DNA from: Ephemerocybe angulata
Taxonomy: Eukaryota; Basidiomycota; Agaricomycetes; Agaricales; Psathyrellaceae
DNA: 64,000 nt
Assembly (NCBI GenBank): GCA_013368325.1
Contig: JAACJK010000064.1
Span: 248,001-312,000 of the forward strand
Direction: 5' to 3'
This document shows, piece by piece, positions 44,334 to 57,200 of the stretch. A program made the position numbers and the translations under genes. The first letter of the stretch is position 1, and every line of letters begins with the position of its first letter. Below the pieces are notes generated by a model that ran no database searches, had not been told where the DNA came from, and was given only the letters and a program-made list of their open reading frames with translations.

Positions 44334-46267
44334 CTAGATCGTGTAGCTAGAGAACAAGTTAGCATTCTTTCCCACCTCGAGGACCTTCAACTCACCGGAA
44401 CAAGGGGCTTTCATTACCTAGTTTCTTAAATTCGTTAGCCCTGCTCTCATCAATCCCTTCTGCTTTACACCGGGCGACGTTAATGGCATTGTGCCTCTTG
44501 TAGTCCCTCATCGCAGTAAGGCAGAGGATGATCACACAGGTCAGGCACCCGATAATTACACCATGGCCAAGGAAGAAGCGAGGCGGCTTGATGTAAATAA
44601 ACGACGAGCAGATGCTAAGGATGCTGTCAGAAAGGATCTTCTAATATACCGCTGCGAGAAACTCACCCTCCAAGGTTCCCCATGCCAATAACCATGGCAA
44701 GGGCGACTCCTCTCCGCATGTCACCTCCCGCATTCGACCCAGCCCATGCGAGGGTGACGGGAACACAGGGGTACACGCCCGTTGCAGCCAGTATAGCGCC
44801 CACATACGAGCCTCCGAGAGACTTTTGGGATATCAGAATGATATAGCCTATCATCGATATCGTCGCTCCTGCAATAACGAAGGGTCCACGGAGGTTCTTC
44901 CTGTCAGAGAGGATTCCAACTACCCACGAAAGTCAGAAGACACTAGTGAACCCAGTAGAAACAACTTACAGACGAGGGTAAGAATGCATCCACAAACAAA
45001 TGGAGGCACAGTGAGAAGCTGAGAAATGGCTGCCGTGAAGCCCATCTCGTTGACGATCGTTGGGGTGAAGAGCGAGATCGCATAAACCGGAATGAGTAGA
45101 CACATGTAGATGCCGACCTGGAGGTACGTCTTCCTGTCGGTCATGGCCTGCCAGACGTATGCCATCGAGAACTCGGTCGCGAGGCCATGTCGGTCTTCCG
45201 CAAGCATGTCGACGACGATCTTACGGTCAGCATCGGTTAGGAACGTAGCCGTCCCTGGGTACTGGACGAAGCAGAGCAGGTATTAGTCTTTTGGGGTCAT
45301 GTAGTATCAGGATCTTGCACTCACGTCGTGCATGAAGAAGTAAGACAGGGAGGCAAAAACGACGGTTGCCATCCCTTCAAGGCAGAACTGAAAAGGCCGA
45401 TGAGTACGAAAGTTTGAAGAGTTTCGAAGGCCACTCACAATCCACTGCCAGCCGTAAAGGCCCCCAATCCCCTCCATATTTTCAATTCCGTAGGCCAGAA
45501 GCCCACCAAATGCACCAGCGATGGTGGCGGCAGAGAAGAAAATAGCGAGCCTCTGTGCCGCATCTTGCTTACGGTACCACAGGGAGAGATAGAAAGTGAT
45601 TCCAGGGAACAGGCCAGCTTCCGTCAGTCCAAGGAAGACACGGGCGACGATGAGCCCCTGGAACGTTTTGCACAGGCACATGAGGGTCATTACGAGACCC
45701 CATGCGACCATGATTGAGGGTATCCATCGGGAGGGGCGAAATAACTTGAGGCAGATATTGGAAGGGACTTCAGCGAGAGCGTAGGGTATGAAGAAGACGG
45801 CGGCAATCTAAGCGCATGACGGTCTCCGTTAGTCACTCATAAACAGAGAGGGATGTTAAAGGATACTGACCGTGTTGTATTTCAGCCCGTCAAGATGCAG
45901 ATCATGGGCCATTCCAGCGATCTTCGCATTGCCGATGTTTGCTCGATCCCTATCACAGTGCACACATACACATGGTCAGTTTTACTCCAGAGATACATAG
46001 AGATAAGCTATAGACTCACAAGAAGGAAAGTAAATATAGCACTGACACGAACGGCAAGATGTGCAGGTCCATCTTTCTGAGTACCTTCTTCCGTTCTATT
46101 TCTAGAGCACGAAGAGGCGCGGACATTGCTTCCTCGTCCTGGTGCACGACGTCATGATGGTACGCGTCCGAGGAAAGTTTCTTGCTCTTCTGCACGTTGG
46201 GCTGTTTTTTCTCCTTCAACGACTCCTTTTCTTGAGGAAAGAAGTCTGAGTTTGGAGTCGCAGTCAT
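44334..46267 (-). CDS. MFS permease 1, Dal5-like anion:cation symporter family
   Basis: This multi-exon gene of about 490 residues has a cytosolic, charged N terminus, KVLRKMDLHILPFVSVLYLLSFL (helix 1) and DRANIGNAKIAGM, the signature of the allantoate/nicotinate/pantothenate permease family. The remaining helices follow: VARVFLGLTEAGLFPGITFYLSLWY, VYAISLFTPTIV, LTVPPFVCGC, GAILAATGVYPC and AWAGSNAGGD. The last exon encodes only the end of an Arg codon plus Tyr-Thr-Ile and the stop. Substrate cannot be read from sequence; a small carboxylate or ureide nutrient is typical. It is the most diverged member of the tandem array. Confidence 0.9.
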
Positions 46268-47055
46268 AGCTGAGAAAGTAGGGGAGTCGATAAGATTGTG
46301 ACGATGTTCTGAGGATTTGAGTTATGTGTTGGTATTTCAGGACCGCATACATGCCGTGCTTCTTATACTCCTTTAATCTCTCGGCGTCATGAGGCGATCC
46401 CATCCTAGGGCATTCGCAAAAAGAAGGCCTTGTCGCAAGTCCTCGAAGCCACCAGCGAAATTCGCCGACGAGAGACATGGGCCACTCCAGACCAACAGGC
46501 GCTGTGAGGCCTGGTGTCGTTCCATTGGCGAAGCAGCTTGCCAAGCCCACTAAATCGGTGATACGAGGGGAACGGGAGGATTACTGCAGCGAAGAGTATG
46601 AGAAAGTAAATGGGATTCGAACGTTTGTGGTCAGAGAATGGTCTGGGAGGTAACAGGGAGCTGTGCAGGTGGTGGCTGAAGGCAAGAGGTGCCGCGACGC
46701 GGCCTGGGCCGTGCAGGATCCAGAGCGCGCTAACCAATCACATTTCAAATCGCGCATGGCACTTGTATGGGTTACGATCAAGAAAGGCAATGTGAGTGCA
46801 AACGGCTCGAGCCTCGAACATTGCTCGAACAGGCATGCCCAATGGGCGACCGAGAAAGGCTACATGGCCAACGGAGGGACACATCCAGACCTCGAGTGGC
46901 GGGAATTGTCCAGATGGAAAGTTTGGGGTGGAGGTAGGAAGGAAGATGCAGTTGAAAGTCGTGATCATAAAAGTAAACTAAAAGTACAACAATATTCGTC
47001 AGGTCATGACCCCGAGGACCCGCAATCCAATCCTTCTATTCTTCAGTCGTGCAAA
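46268..47055. other. Spacer between permeases 1 and 2
   Basis: About 790 bp: the promoter side of permease 1 and the 3' side of permease 2. Open frames here are short and without motifs. Confidence 0.45.
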
Positions 47056-49494
47056 TCAGACAGTAAAGCTGAGGGGAAAAGTCGCGTTAACACAGCCTGA
47101 TGGGTAGCATAACAAGCGAGGTCGGTGACACACCGGAACAATGGACTCTTATTCCCAGCGTCTTTGTAGGCCTCGTGGTCCTTCTCATCGAGTCCTTTAG
47201 CTATGCAGATCTCCTCGTTCTTTTTGTTGAGTCGGTTGTAGTCCCACATCGCGAAGGCGCTTAACGACATACTATCCAGGACGACAGTCAACACAGATCA
47301 CCCATGAAGAAGGGACTTTCGGGACGAAGGGACGTACGACATTGCGAGGAGGGCAATGATAGTGCCATGTCCTTCATAGAATCGGGGTCCATTGATATAT
47401 ATGAAGGAAGAGCAGACGCCTCCGAGGTTACCAATCCCGATAACCATTGCAATAGTCACACCTGCATAATGAATGCCTTGAGCAACTCCCGAGAATATGA
47501 CGATGGAACACTACTTACCTTTGCAGATATCCCCACCCGCGATCGACCCTGCCCATGCGAGATCTACCGCAATAGTGGGATACACTCCGACGGCAGCGAG
47601 AATAGCGCCAAGGTAGGAGACACCCGGTCTCGATTGGGATATGAGGATGATGTAGCCGATCATGGACACCAAGCATCCGCCGATTACGAAGGGACCACGT
47701 AGATTGAACTTATCCGAGTACATACCCACGAGGATGGTGCAAATGCATCCAGCGACGAAGGGCGGAACGGTCAACAGCTGGGCGTTGGCAGCAGAGTAGT
47801 GCAGAGCTTTGACAATCGTAGGTGTGAAGAGCGCGATGGCATAGACGGGAACCAAAAGCCCTGGAGAAAGAGATTCAGCGACAAGGATACAGATTTGGTA
47901 TTTAAAGGAACGCCTACCAATATAGATCCCAACCTGAACCCATGTTTTGTAGTCAAACATCGCCTGCCAGACATATTTGTATTCAAAGTGGGTTGATTGG
48001 CCTTGCTTGTCTTCCTTGAGCATTTGCACGACAATCGTGCGCTCTTCTGCTGTCAGGAACTTGGCGGTCTCGGGGTACTAGTGACATCAAACGTGTTATT
48101 ACTTTGGTCGTCTCGTATCTGCGGACATCAAAGGCGAAACTCACGTCATGCATGTAAAAGTACGAGGCGAAAGCGACGAGCACCGTGACAATGCCTTCCA
48201 AGCAGAACTGGATAAAAATATCAGTCATCGAATCTGTCTCGCCAAATTTAGAGCAGAAAGAATACTGACAATCCATTGCCAGCCATGGAGACCCGCAATC
48301 CCTTCCATATGCTCGATCCCATATGCCAACAGGCCTCCAAAAGCCCCTATCAAGACATGAAACGATAAGCGCCCAAAGGTCGATTTCGGCCGAGAATAAC
48401 CCGCGCTTCTTACCTGCGATTGTAGCGGCGGAGAAGAAGATGGCTATGCGCTTAGCCACGTCTTGTCGGCGATACCAAAGCGAAAGGTAAAAAGTAATCT
48501 GCAAGAGGTAAAAATCTCTTCCCAATATGAGGGGTGCCGGGACGTACTCCAGGGAACAATCCTGCTTCGGTCAGACCCAAAAAGACACGGGCGCTAAAAA
48601 ATCACAGGAAGCCATTGGTCAGCACGGGCAGCACGAGGCAATCTCAGCTCTATAGGGCAGAGTACACACATGATCAGGCTCTCATAGGTCTTGCAGAGGC
48701 ACATCAACGTCATGACCACGCCTGCAATATAGTGGGTACTGAATAAGCATCTTACTATGAGTCGCGGGGTGGGATGCCTGACTTACCCCACGCAATCATG
48801 ATCGTCGGAACTTCAAGAAGTGTAAAGTCAGTCGCGATCGAGGCAATACATAGGGATAACGTACTCCATCTTGAGGGTCGGAAGAGTTTCAGGCAGACGT
48901 TCCTGGAGAGGGGTCGTTAGCTCTCAGATATCGGAAGGACCTCGAAGAACTTACGAAGGAACCTCAGCTAGAGCGTATGGAATCTATATACGCTTTAATA
49001 AGGTGGACCCTATCAGTGCACTCAAATGGACGATACTCACGAAGAAGACTGCTGCGACCTGTAGGCGTATTGGTAAGAAGAATGATCCAACTTCCCATCC
49101 GAGGAGATCTACGCACAACATTGTACTTGAGTCCGTCAAGATGCGCGTCAACCGCCATCCCTGCGATCCTTGCGTTCCCTTCAAGGGCGAAATCGGGTGT
49201 CAGCAATGCACCCTCCGAGGCACAGCCGTGGCAGGGTCAGCCGTACCGATATTGGCGCGGTCCCTACATCAAACGAAAGCTGTCAGGAGCGCAGTGGAGT
49301 AGAGATATGACGAAGGGTGCTCACAAGAATGAAAGAAGGTAAAGCATCGAGATAAACGGCAAAAGGTGCCAGTCCATCTTCCTCAGTACCCTCTGCCTCG
49401 CTGCTTCGTCGACTTGCACGCTTTCCTCATCGCTATTTGGAGGGATAGAGAGGTGGTCGACGCTGCCATTCTTCTCCTTCAAGTCCGCTGACAT
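47056..49494 (-). CDS. MFS permease 2, Dal5-like
   Basis: This multi-exon gene is the close tandem paralogue of permease 3. The ATG at 49494 opens MSADLKEKNGSVDH. QRVLRKMDWHLLPFISMLYLLSF (helix 1) follows, then NARIAGMAVDAHLDGLKYN, RVFLGLTEAGLFPG, ITFYLSLWYRRQDVAKRIA, YVWQAMFDYKTWVQVG, LTVPPFVAGCICTILVGMYSD, GVSYLGAILAAVGVYPTIAV and AWAGSIAGGD. The last exon encodes Phe-Thr-Val after a split Arg codon. Predicted 12-helix plasma-membrane symporter. More than ten short introns interrupt it, one very close to each helix boundary. Confidence 0.88.
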
Positions 49495-50272
49495 CTTCGC
49501 GATATTGCCGGGGGTAGAGGACAGGTCGGTCGAGAGGGAGGAGAAGGAAGAGAGGGGAGGATGGAACTCCCCATCGGAGCCGAAAGTGACCTTTTATATC
49601 AGCGTTCAGAGAGGAGCGTCCACGAAAGCGGGGAGTCGCAACGAATGCGAGCGCATGGTACCAGCTGGTACCTCCGGGTGACTCGTGTGGGGTATTCGGA
49701 GGTGCTTCCAAAATAGGTGCGATATCTAGCTTGAGTTGGGTGCCTAGGGTGCCGTCGGCCGAAGAATGTGGGCCGGAGCTGCGAACAACCATCACTTTAT
49801 AGCCACTGCAGCCGCAATGTTTTCCGTGTTCTGAATGCCACCCTTACTTTGATGAACCCTCCCTCCTACGTACCCACCAGCGAGAGCCAATGAGCTACTC
49901 GGTAACATCAAAAATAACGTCAGAATCTGTAGGTGGGAGAGCGACCCCATATGTAGCATCACCTACCGCCAACAGCCCACTTTAACACTTCGAAGTCTTT
50001 TGGGCATGCTACCCCCCCTATCCCTCCTCCAACAGTCCAAATTTTGAAAAATAGATAAATAATGAAACGTTAATGCGGAGAAAGGTATTTCCAGAACCTT
50101 AAGCCCACCAGAAGCAGCTCAGAGACTCACGTATCATCGTACCTCGATGTGCCACAGGATGAAGTAGCGAGTTGGGACTCGAAAGGCTACAAGTTTCGAG
50201 ACCAAAAAGAAAATAGCATTCATGAAGTCGTGGCCATCCTGTGTGTTCTATGTGACTATTGTCCTCGCCGAA
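49495..50272. other. Spacer between permeases 2 and 3
   Basis: About 780 bp with no gene recognised. It contains the upstream region of permease 2 and an AT-rich stretch around 50.0 kb. Confidence 0.45.
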
Positions 50273-52738
50273 TCAGACAGTGAAACTAAGTGAGGGGTGG
50301 TAGTCAGCTCTAGAACTCGAGGTATTGAAGTATTGAGCCAGTTGACTTACCGGAATAATGGACTTTTGTTTCCAGCATCCTTGTAGACCTCGTGGTCCTT
50401 CTCGTCGAGCCCGTCTCGGGCGCAGATAGCCTCGTTCCTTTTGTTCAGTCGATTGTAGTCCCACATCGCGAAGGCACTAAGTGACATCCTATTGGACAAG
50501 ATCAGACCATGCGATGCGACGTCCCTTTGAGAAAAAGCAACATACGACATCGCGAGGAGGCCGATAATGGTCCCATGTCCTTCAAAGAATCGAGGGCCGT
50601 TGATGTAGATGAAGGATGAGCACACGCCTCCAAGGTTTCCGATACCAATGACCAGCGCAATTGTAACACCTATCGAACCCTCCTTGAGTGCCGCACTTAG
50701 CGAGATCACGAAGCAACCGACCTTTACAAATGTCACCACCTGCCATCGAGCCTGCCCATGCGAGGTTTACCGCAATGGTGGGATACACTCCAACAGCAGC
50801 CAGGATGGCACCGAAATAGGACACTCCAGGTCTCGATTGTGAGATGAGAATAATGTACCCGGTCATCGATACCAAGCAACCTCCAATAATGAAAGGTCCG
50901 CGCAGGTTAAGCTTGTCTGAATAGATACCCACGAGTATAGTGCAGATGCAGCCAGCAACGAAGGGTGGGACCGTCAACAACTGAGCATTGGCTGCAGAAT
51001 AATGCAGCGCTTTCACAATTGTCGGGGTGAAAAGTGCAATGGCATAGACCGGAACCAACACGCCTTGAGGGTAAAACGAATTGAGCTATCAAACTTCTGG
51101 TTTTTATCGCTATACCACCTACCGATATAGATTCCAACTTGAACCCATGTCTTGTAGTCCAACATTGCTTGCCATACATACTTGTATTCGAAGTGCGTCG
51201 ATTGGCCTTGCTTATCCAACTTGAGCATCTGCACGACGATGATACGCTCTTCCTCTGTCAAGAATTTGGCGGTTTCGGGGTACTATCAAGATCATGGCAT
51301 GTTTAGCAATCTAGAGAGGTGGAATTTGAACAAGAGCATAGTCTAACTCACGTCATGCATGTAAAAGTACGCGGCGAAAGCGACGACCACTGTAACGATT
51401 CCTTCCAAACAGAACTGGATCAAATCTCAGTTAGCCATCTAGCGTCGTCTCGGAGCCTGATGCCAACGAGATACTAACAATCCATTGCCAGCCATGGAGG
51501 CCTCCAATGCCTTCCATATGCTCAATCCCGTACGCAAGTAAACCTCCGAACGCCCCTATTTGATGCAACAATAAGCGCCCATTTTTGGCCGAAACTTATC
51601 CTACTATGGGCGCTTACTGACCTGCAACTGTAGCTGCTGAGAAGAAAATGGCGATGCGCCTGGCCACATCTTGACGGCGATACCATAGCGAAAGGTAGAA
51701 GGTTATCTGTGAAGATAGTCAGAAGCTATCCAGTACACCGCGGGTTAGACATACTCCTGGGAATAATCCTGCTTCAGCAAGGCCCAAGAAGACACGAGCG
51801 CTACGCACATGATGTCGCCCGTCAGCACCAACGTGGAGTAACAGAAGAGTGGCAACTCGCGCAGGCTAAAGATAAGGGTTCTACGCACATAATCAGGCTT
51901 TCGTAGGTCTTGCAGAGACACATTAGTGTCATAACCAAACCTGCAATATCATCGGGTGTTGGATGAGCATTGCTCAGGAGGGCATGGAGGGAAGGCAGTG
52001 GAGTCTGGGCTCACCCCACGCTATCATAATCGTTGGGACTAGATCCAGGGTGAGTCAATACAGTCACACCGAATTCACAAGCATCAAGACAACCTACTCC
52101 ATCTAGAGGGTCGGAATAGCTTCAAACACACATTTCTTTTGCCCAATTAGCAGGAGGTCATCATTCATGCAACGGGGAACGGGCTCAACCGACTTACGAT
52201 GGAACCTCGGCCAGCGCGTATGGAATCTATTAGCGGCGCCATACCATTCCGGTTAAGAGATGTGCTCCTGACGAGACCCACATAAATGGTACCCACGAAG
52301 AAGACTGCAGCGACCTGTGAGGATATCGGTGAGAAGCACGCCCAAAATTCCCGTCTTACGAGATACACGCACAACATTGTACTTGAGTCCGTCCAAATGC
52401 GCGTCGACCGCCATTCCTGCGATTCTGGCGTTACCTTGGATGAGGTGTCAGCCGTGCACATTCCAACCGTCTGGCCCACTCGAGCTATACCAATATTTGC
52501 GCGATCCCTGGGCTCGAAAAGCGGTGAGGCCAATGTTGCGCACGGATTACTGGGGGAAGACTCACAAGAATGACAAAAGGTAAAGCATCGAGATGAACGG
52601 CAGGAGGTGCCAGTCCATTTTCCTCAACACCCTCTGCTTGGCAGCCTCGTCAACTTGCGCTCCTTCCACATAGCTAGCAGGCCGAGACAGAGAGATCTGG
52701 TCTGCGCTACCGCTCTTCTCCTTGAGGTCCCCAGACAT
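50273..52738 (-). CDS. MFS permease 3, Dal5-like
   Basis: The ATG at 52738 opens MSGDLKEKSGSADQ. The exon structure and sequence follow permease 2 nearly block for block: QRVLRKMDWHLLPFISMLYLLSF, YVWQAMLDYKTWVQVG, YAIALFTPTIVKALHYSAANAQ, LTVPPFVAGCICTILVGIYSD, GVSYFGAILAAVGVYPTIAV, AWAGSMAGGD, SLSAFAMWDYNRLNKRN. It ends in the same three-residue final exon (Phe-Thr-Val). Permeases 2 and 3 are a recent duplication and probably share or partition a substrate. Confidence 0.88.
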
Positions 52739-53249
52739 CTTCTTCACGGCTAGGGTGGTGGCGGGTGAAAGCTGAGTGAGAGATAGGGGAAGGGAATTGA
52801 AGCTACTCACGCGAAGCTGATGGCAATCTTTATATCCTTCATTGTCGAGTAGACGAATGGAGAAGACATGGCACGAGTCCCAGATCGGTACCATCCCACG
52901 TTGACTTGAATCACGGAAAGTTTGCAGCCGCGCACCACATAAAAAGGCCTAGTGGGGGCCCCGCGGGGTATTACAAGCGATAACAGACGACGGACGAAGT
53001 AGAAGCACCAAGTCTTATGGAGCGTGTTGGTGGCTGTTGGACCTTGGTGGTGCATGTGCAATTGTTCGTTCCTAAATGTGTGCATTGAAGTATAAGCATA
53101 CAGTAGTGTCCATTGAGAAGTCACTGTGGCCGTGATCCGCTGAGTTGGTGGCGGGAACCTGTAGGAATTTGAGCTTTCAAGAGCGGTGTGTGTCCAGATA
53201 TAAAGGAGCCATGCGAGGCGTCCCAGACCCAGGTCCTTTACCTGAACAG

Positions 53250-53840
53250 TGGGTGAAACTGCGGGAGAGATAGCAACGGGTGTTGACGTTGAGAACGTGG
53301 ATGTCGTTGACGATGTATGCATAACAGACCCACCGGAACAATGGGCATTTACTTCCCGCATCCTTGAAGATTTCGTTGCTCTTCTCATCGAGTCCTTCTT
53401 TTGCGCATATTGCCTCACTATCTTTTTTGAGCCGATTGAAGTCCCACATTGCGAACGCGCTCAATATCATGCTGCACGATTCAGAGAAGGTCAAATCGGC
53501 ATTCAAGGATGCACATCGACCGCCATACCCGCAATCCTTGCGTTACCTCGCAGAATCGTCAGCGAACTGAGCTCGCCTCGGAGTGCAGGTAGCCTAGTCA
53601 TACCGATGTCCGCGCGATCCCTAATGACTTATTGCTGTCAAGAACACGGAACACTCGGAAGAATAGGACACTCACAGGAAAGACAAAAGGTAAAATAGCG
53701 GTATGAATGGCAAAAGATGCCAGTCCATCTTCCTCAACACACGCTGCCTGGCACCTTCATCGACTTGCAGTCCCTTTTCATAGTTAGTAGACCGAGATCT
53801 GGTCTGCGTTTTTGCTTCTCTCCTTCAAACCTTCGGACAT
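53250..53840 (-). pseudogene. MFS permease 4, collapsed copy
   Basis: It begins like permease 3 (MSEGLKERSKNADQIS), but an 8-base deletion relative to that gene shifts the frame into stops. The following QVDEGARQRVLRKMDWHLLPF is in another frame. Exon 2 survives only as DRADIG, an intron and NARIAGMAVDVHP. It then joins directly to the end of the final intron and the last exons (LSAFAMWDFNRLKK.., CPLFR, then RFT). Roughly 1.5 kb covering most of the transmembrane helices is missing. It is non-functional as a transporter. Confidence 0.85.
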
Positions 53841-54264
53841 CGTCCAAGATTCAGCTGAATAAAGGCTGCGGTGAGAGTTGGGGCCTTGGAGTCAAAGGTT
53901 ACAGCACCTGATGGTGCCCTTTATAGCATTTGACAATGAGCCTTCAACAACGGAAAGCGATCTGGCAAGTGCCTAGAAGCGCACCCCACACTCGCTCGTT
54001 TGGAGGTCTCCGTAGCCAGTGCATTCTTGTCTCCATGTGCCATGTGCCTTCCCCGAGCCCCGTGGGAAGTGTCGAGGAGCGGTGACTACGGATGGTCACA
54101 AGAGTTCTCGACGCATGGATAGTCTATGTTGGTGGTATATGTACAGATGTTCATCCCTAAAAGTATGCGTTGAAGCCATTAATGTGCCAATAGAATTAAA
54201 CGAAGAAATGGAGGCTTAAGAAAGTGCCCTGCCTGTTCCTGATCCGCTGGCAGGATCGGCAAAC

Positions 54265-57200
54265 TCAATAATCGTCTGCAGCAGCAAAGTTTGACTTCTT
54301 CTTTGCCCCTCTCCCTCGCTTCGATGAGCCACCTCCCCTACTTCCCTTCCCGCCTCCCCGTTTCGAACCGCCACCTCGCCCGGAGCTCTTGTACGATGAC
54401 GAGGAATAGCTTCGGCTTCCGCCACCGTCTCCCCCGGGGCAATCTACCAAGTTTGAAGGAGGTTGAGAGGCTGAAAAGATGAACGGGAGCAAATGAACCC
54501 ACTATTCGACCAGTGGCCACTCTTTCCGCACTTGAAGCAGTCGCCCTTCGAACCAGAGTCCCCTTTCGAGTAGCTATTTGTCCTCGATGTAGATCCTCCG
54601 TTTGGACAAGCTTTGAAGGGAGGGCCTGTTAGTCTCAAGAAGGCACAGATATATCTCCCGGGCGAACATACCTGTCGCAAGGTGACCGGGCTCTTGGCAT
54701 TTGAAGCAGGTGAACGAAGATGCGCCTCCTCCTCCTCCTCCCCCACCTCCAAAGCTGCGTGGGCGCTTACTCATTCCGCTGTCACCGCTTGGACAATCTA
54801 TACAACATGAGTACGAATCCCACGGTGCCCAGGGATAAGATACTTGCCACTTGACCAATGCCCTGTTTGGTGACACTAGGAGACACGTCAGAATCCGAGC
54901 ACACAATGAGAACAGACCCGTCACCGCGCACCTTGAAACACTCGTCAGCCACCCCTGCACCTCCCGTCGATCCTGTCCTCCCTCCCATGCCTCCTCCAAA
55001 TCCAGAACCGCCCTGTGGTCGAGGCGGCTCGTCCGCCCACTCAAAGAAGTCACACCTACCAGCAGCACCCTGCTGCTTCCCACATACCCAGAAACGCCTC
55101 CCCTTGTTCGGGCCTTCTTTCGTAGACGTCCTCGTTACACCGGGCTCCTTGCACAAGCACAGTCTCTCTTCTTCCTCGGCGTTCATAGAGGTGGAATAGG
55201 CTCGTTTCAAAGGGACCGTACTCGGCCCACCTGCCGACCCTTGTGCAGGGAAGCTTGTCGTCCGAGCACCTACACCACCTGTGGAGGGTGGTGTATCCGC
55301 CCACTCAAAGAAGTCACACTTGTCTGGCGCATCCTGCCTTTTCGCACAAGCCCAGAACTTTCTTCCCTTGTTGGCATTTTCTTTCTGGACCGTCCGCTGC
55401 ACCCCAGGTTCCTTGCACTTGCACAGCCTAGGTTCCTCGTCTGTATCATATGTGTTGGAATACGTTCGCGCCGGCATAGTGCTCGGGCCGGCCTGGGGTG
55501 GTACTGGAGCTTGAAATTCGTCCACAAATTGAAAGAATAGGCAGGCGCTGTCGTCGTCCTTGGAGCAGCCCCACCGCAGCCTTCCGATCGACGCGCCAGC
55601 CGTGGTTCGCCTCTGGACTGCCGGAACTCCGCATGAGCAACAAACAACGTCCGACTGACCGAGCGCAGCAGCGATCGCCGCCGCACGCGATGTCGATGCA
55701 GGCTTGGGACGGGACACAGGAGCTGCTGGAGGCGGAGGCGGGGGAGGTTGTCGCCGTGGCGGTGGGGGTGGTGCTGGGCAAGGGAATGAACACGATGAGA
55801 ACTGTAGGAGTAAGGCTTCGACGTACCGTCATCAAAATCGTCAACAACCATCGGCGCGTTGTTCTGACCATTGCGACTGTTAGGAGGCCGAGGAGGAGCA
55901 CGGCCAGGGGGACCTCCCCCAGGTGCACCGCCGTTTCCACCGCCGCCTCCATTTCCCCCGCCACCTCTTCCACCTCCACCACCATCACCACCTCCTCCAC
56001 CCTGAGGTCCTCCGCCTCCGCCCCTTGGGGCTCCATTGTTGCCTCTCCCACCAGCCGCACCACCATTTCCTCCAACGTATCTGGACACGGTCTAATATAC
56101 GTTATTTTAGTTTCCGCGCAGGATCCTTGTCCAATCCAATACGTACCCTCGCCACTTTTTCGAATTCTCGTTGAGTAATCGCGAACATCTCCTTATACTG
56201 TTGGAGACTCGCCCGAAGCATCTCTGCTTTATCCATTCCACCTTCGCATACGTTGACCATTCGACGTTCGGTCTGCAGCGCCACCATGAGTATTGTCTCC
56301 GTGATCCCAGAGGGAGAATGCATGATGTTCAAGGGGCACGTACCTCACGACGAAGAGTCGGCTTGCTAACACTTTTAGGCAGCCCCAGTTCTGCGTAACC
56401 TTCAATCAAGCCAATGCCCAGTGTAGAGGGGACGAGGTACTTGATGGATCCCTCCATTCGTTCGATAACATACTCCCTGTGAATAATAGTATCAATATGG
56501 GTTGCGATGGTCGCATCCGTTCCTTCAAGGGGTATCAGCAGTCGAATTTCGTTTTGAGAATTGGCACGCTGGGGGCTCACCAATGCCGTTCTTGTCCATC
56601 AGTGTGACAAGATCCGCTTCTGTCAAGTACTTCGGGGCCGATGTCTCGCCCTCTTTCAACATACAACTCGTTGGATCGAACTCCTCGCCTCGTTGAAAGG
56701 CTGGTAGGGACTTGGAGGTCCACTTGTCGTAAGGGTAGACCTCAAGGTAATTCTTCTCGGTGACCACGAGCCCTAGGTTTCGTTAAGTTTTCGAGGTTCG
56801 AACGCTGGCATTATTCGTGCGTACCGAATGTCGAGAAGAATTCTCCGCCGCAGTTGACTTCAACTGTGGTCTCCAAACCTTTCGCATCTTGAGAGCAGCA
56901 TGCCAAATAACGCCTGGTGATGTACTCGTACACCTTCTTTTCGTCTGCGCTGCCGAAGTTGCTTGTATGGGCGGTTGGGTGGATGGGAGGATGGGCTTTA
57001 TCATTGTTCTTTCCCTTTCTCGGGGGGCTATAACCGCCGTTCTGTAACCTTGAAAGTCCGGTCAGCATAGAAACGACAACGATTGAGGTGAAACATACCT
57101 TTGAGCAAAGGCACCCCACGTAGGATCAGCGGCCTGTTTAGCGACCAGGGACATGCAGTCGAATTGGGGATCAAACTGATCCGTTTCTGTACGAGGATAC

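Noticed and set aside
55270..56088. Gly-rich frames opposite and alongside the TOP3 linker
   Set aside because: They are alternative frames of the Gly-rich TOP3 linker. The frame with GRF fingers joins the catalytic core.
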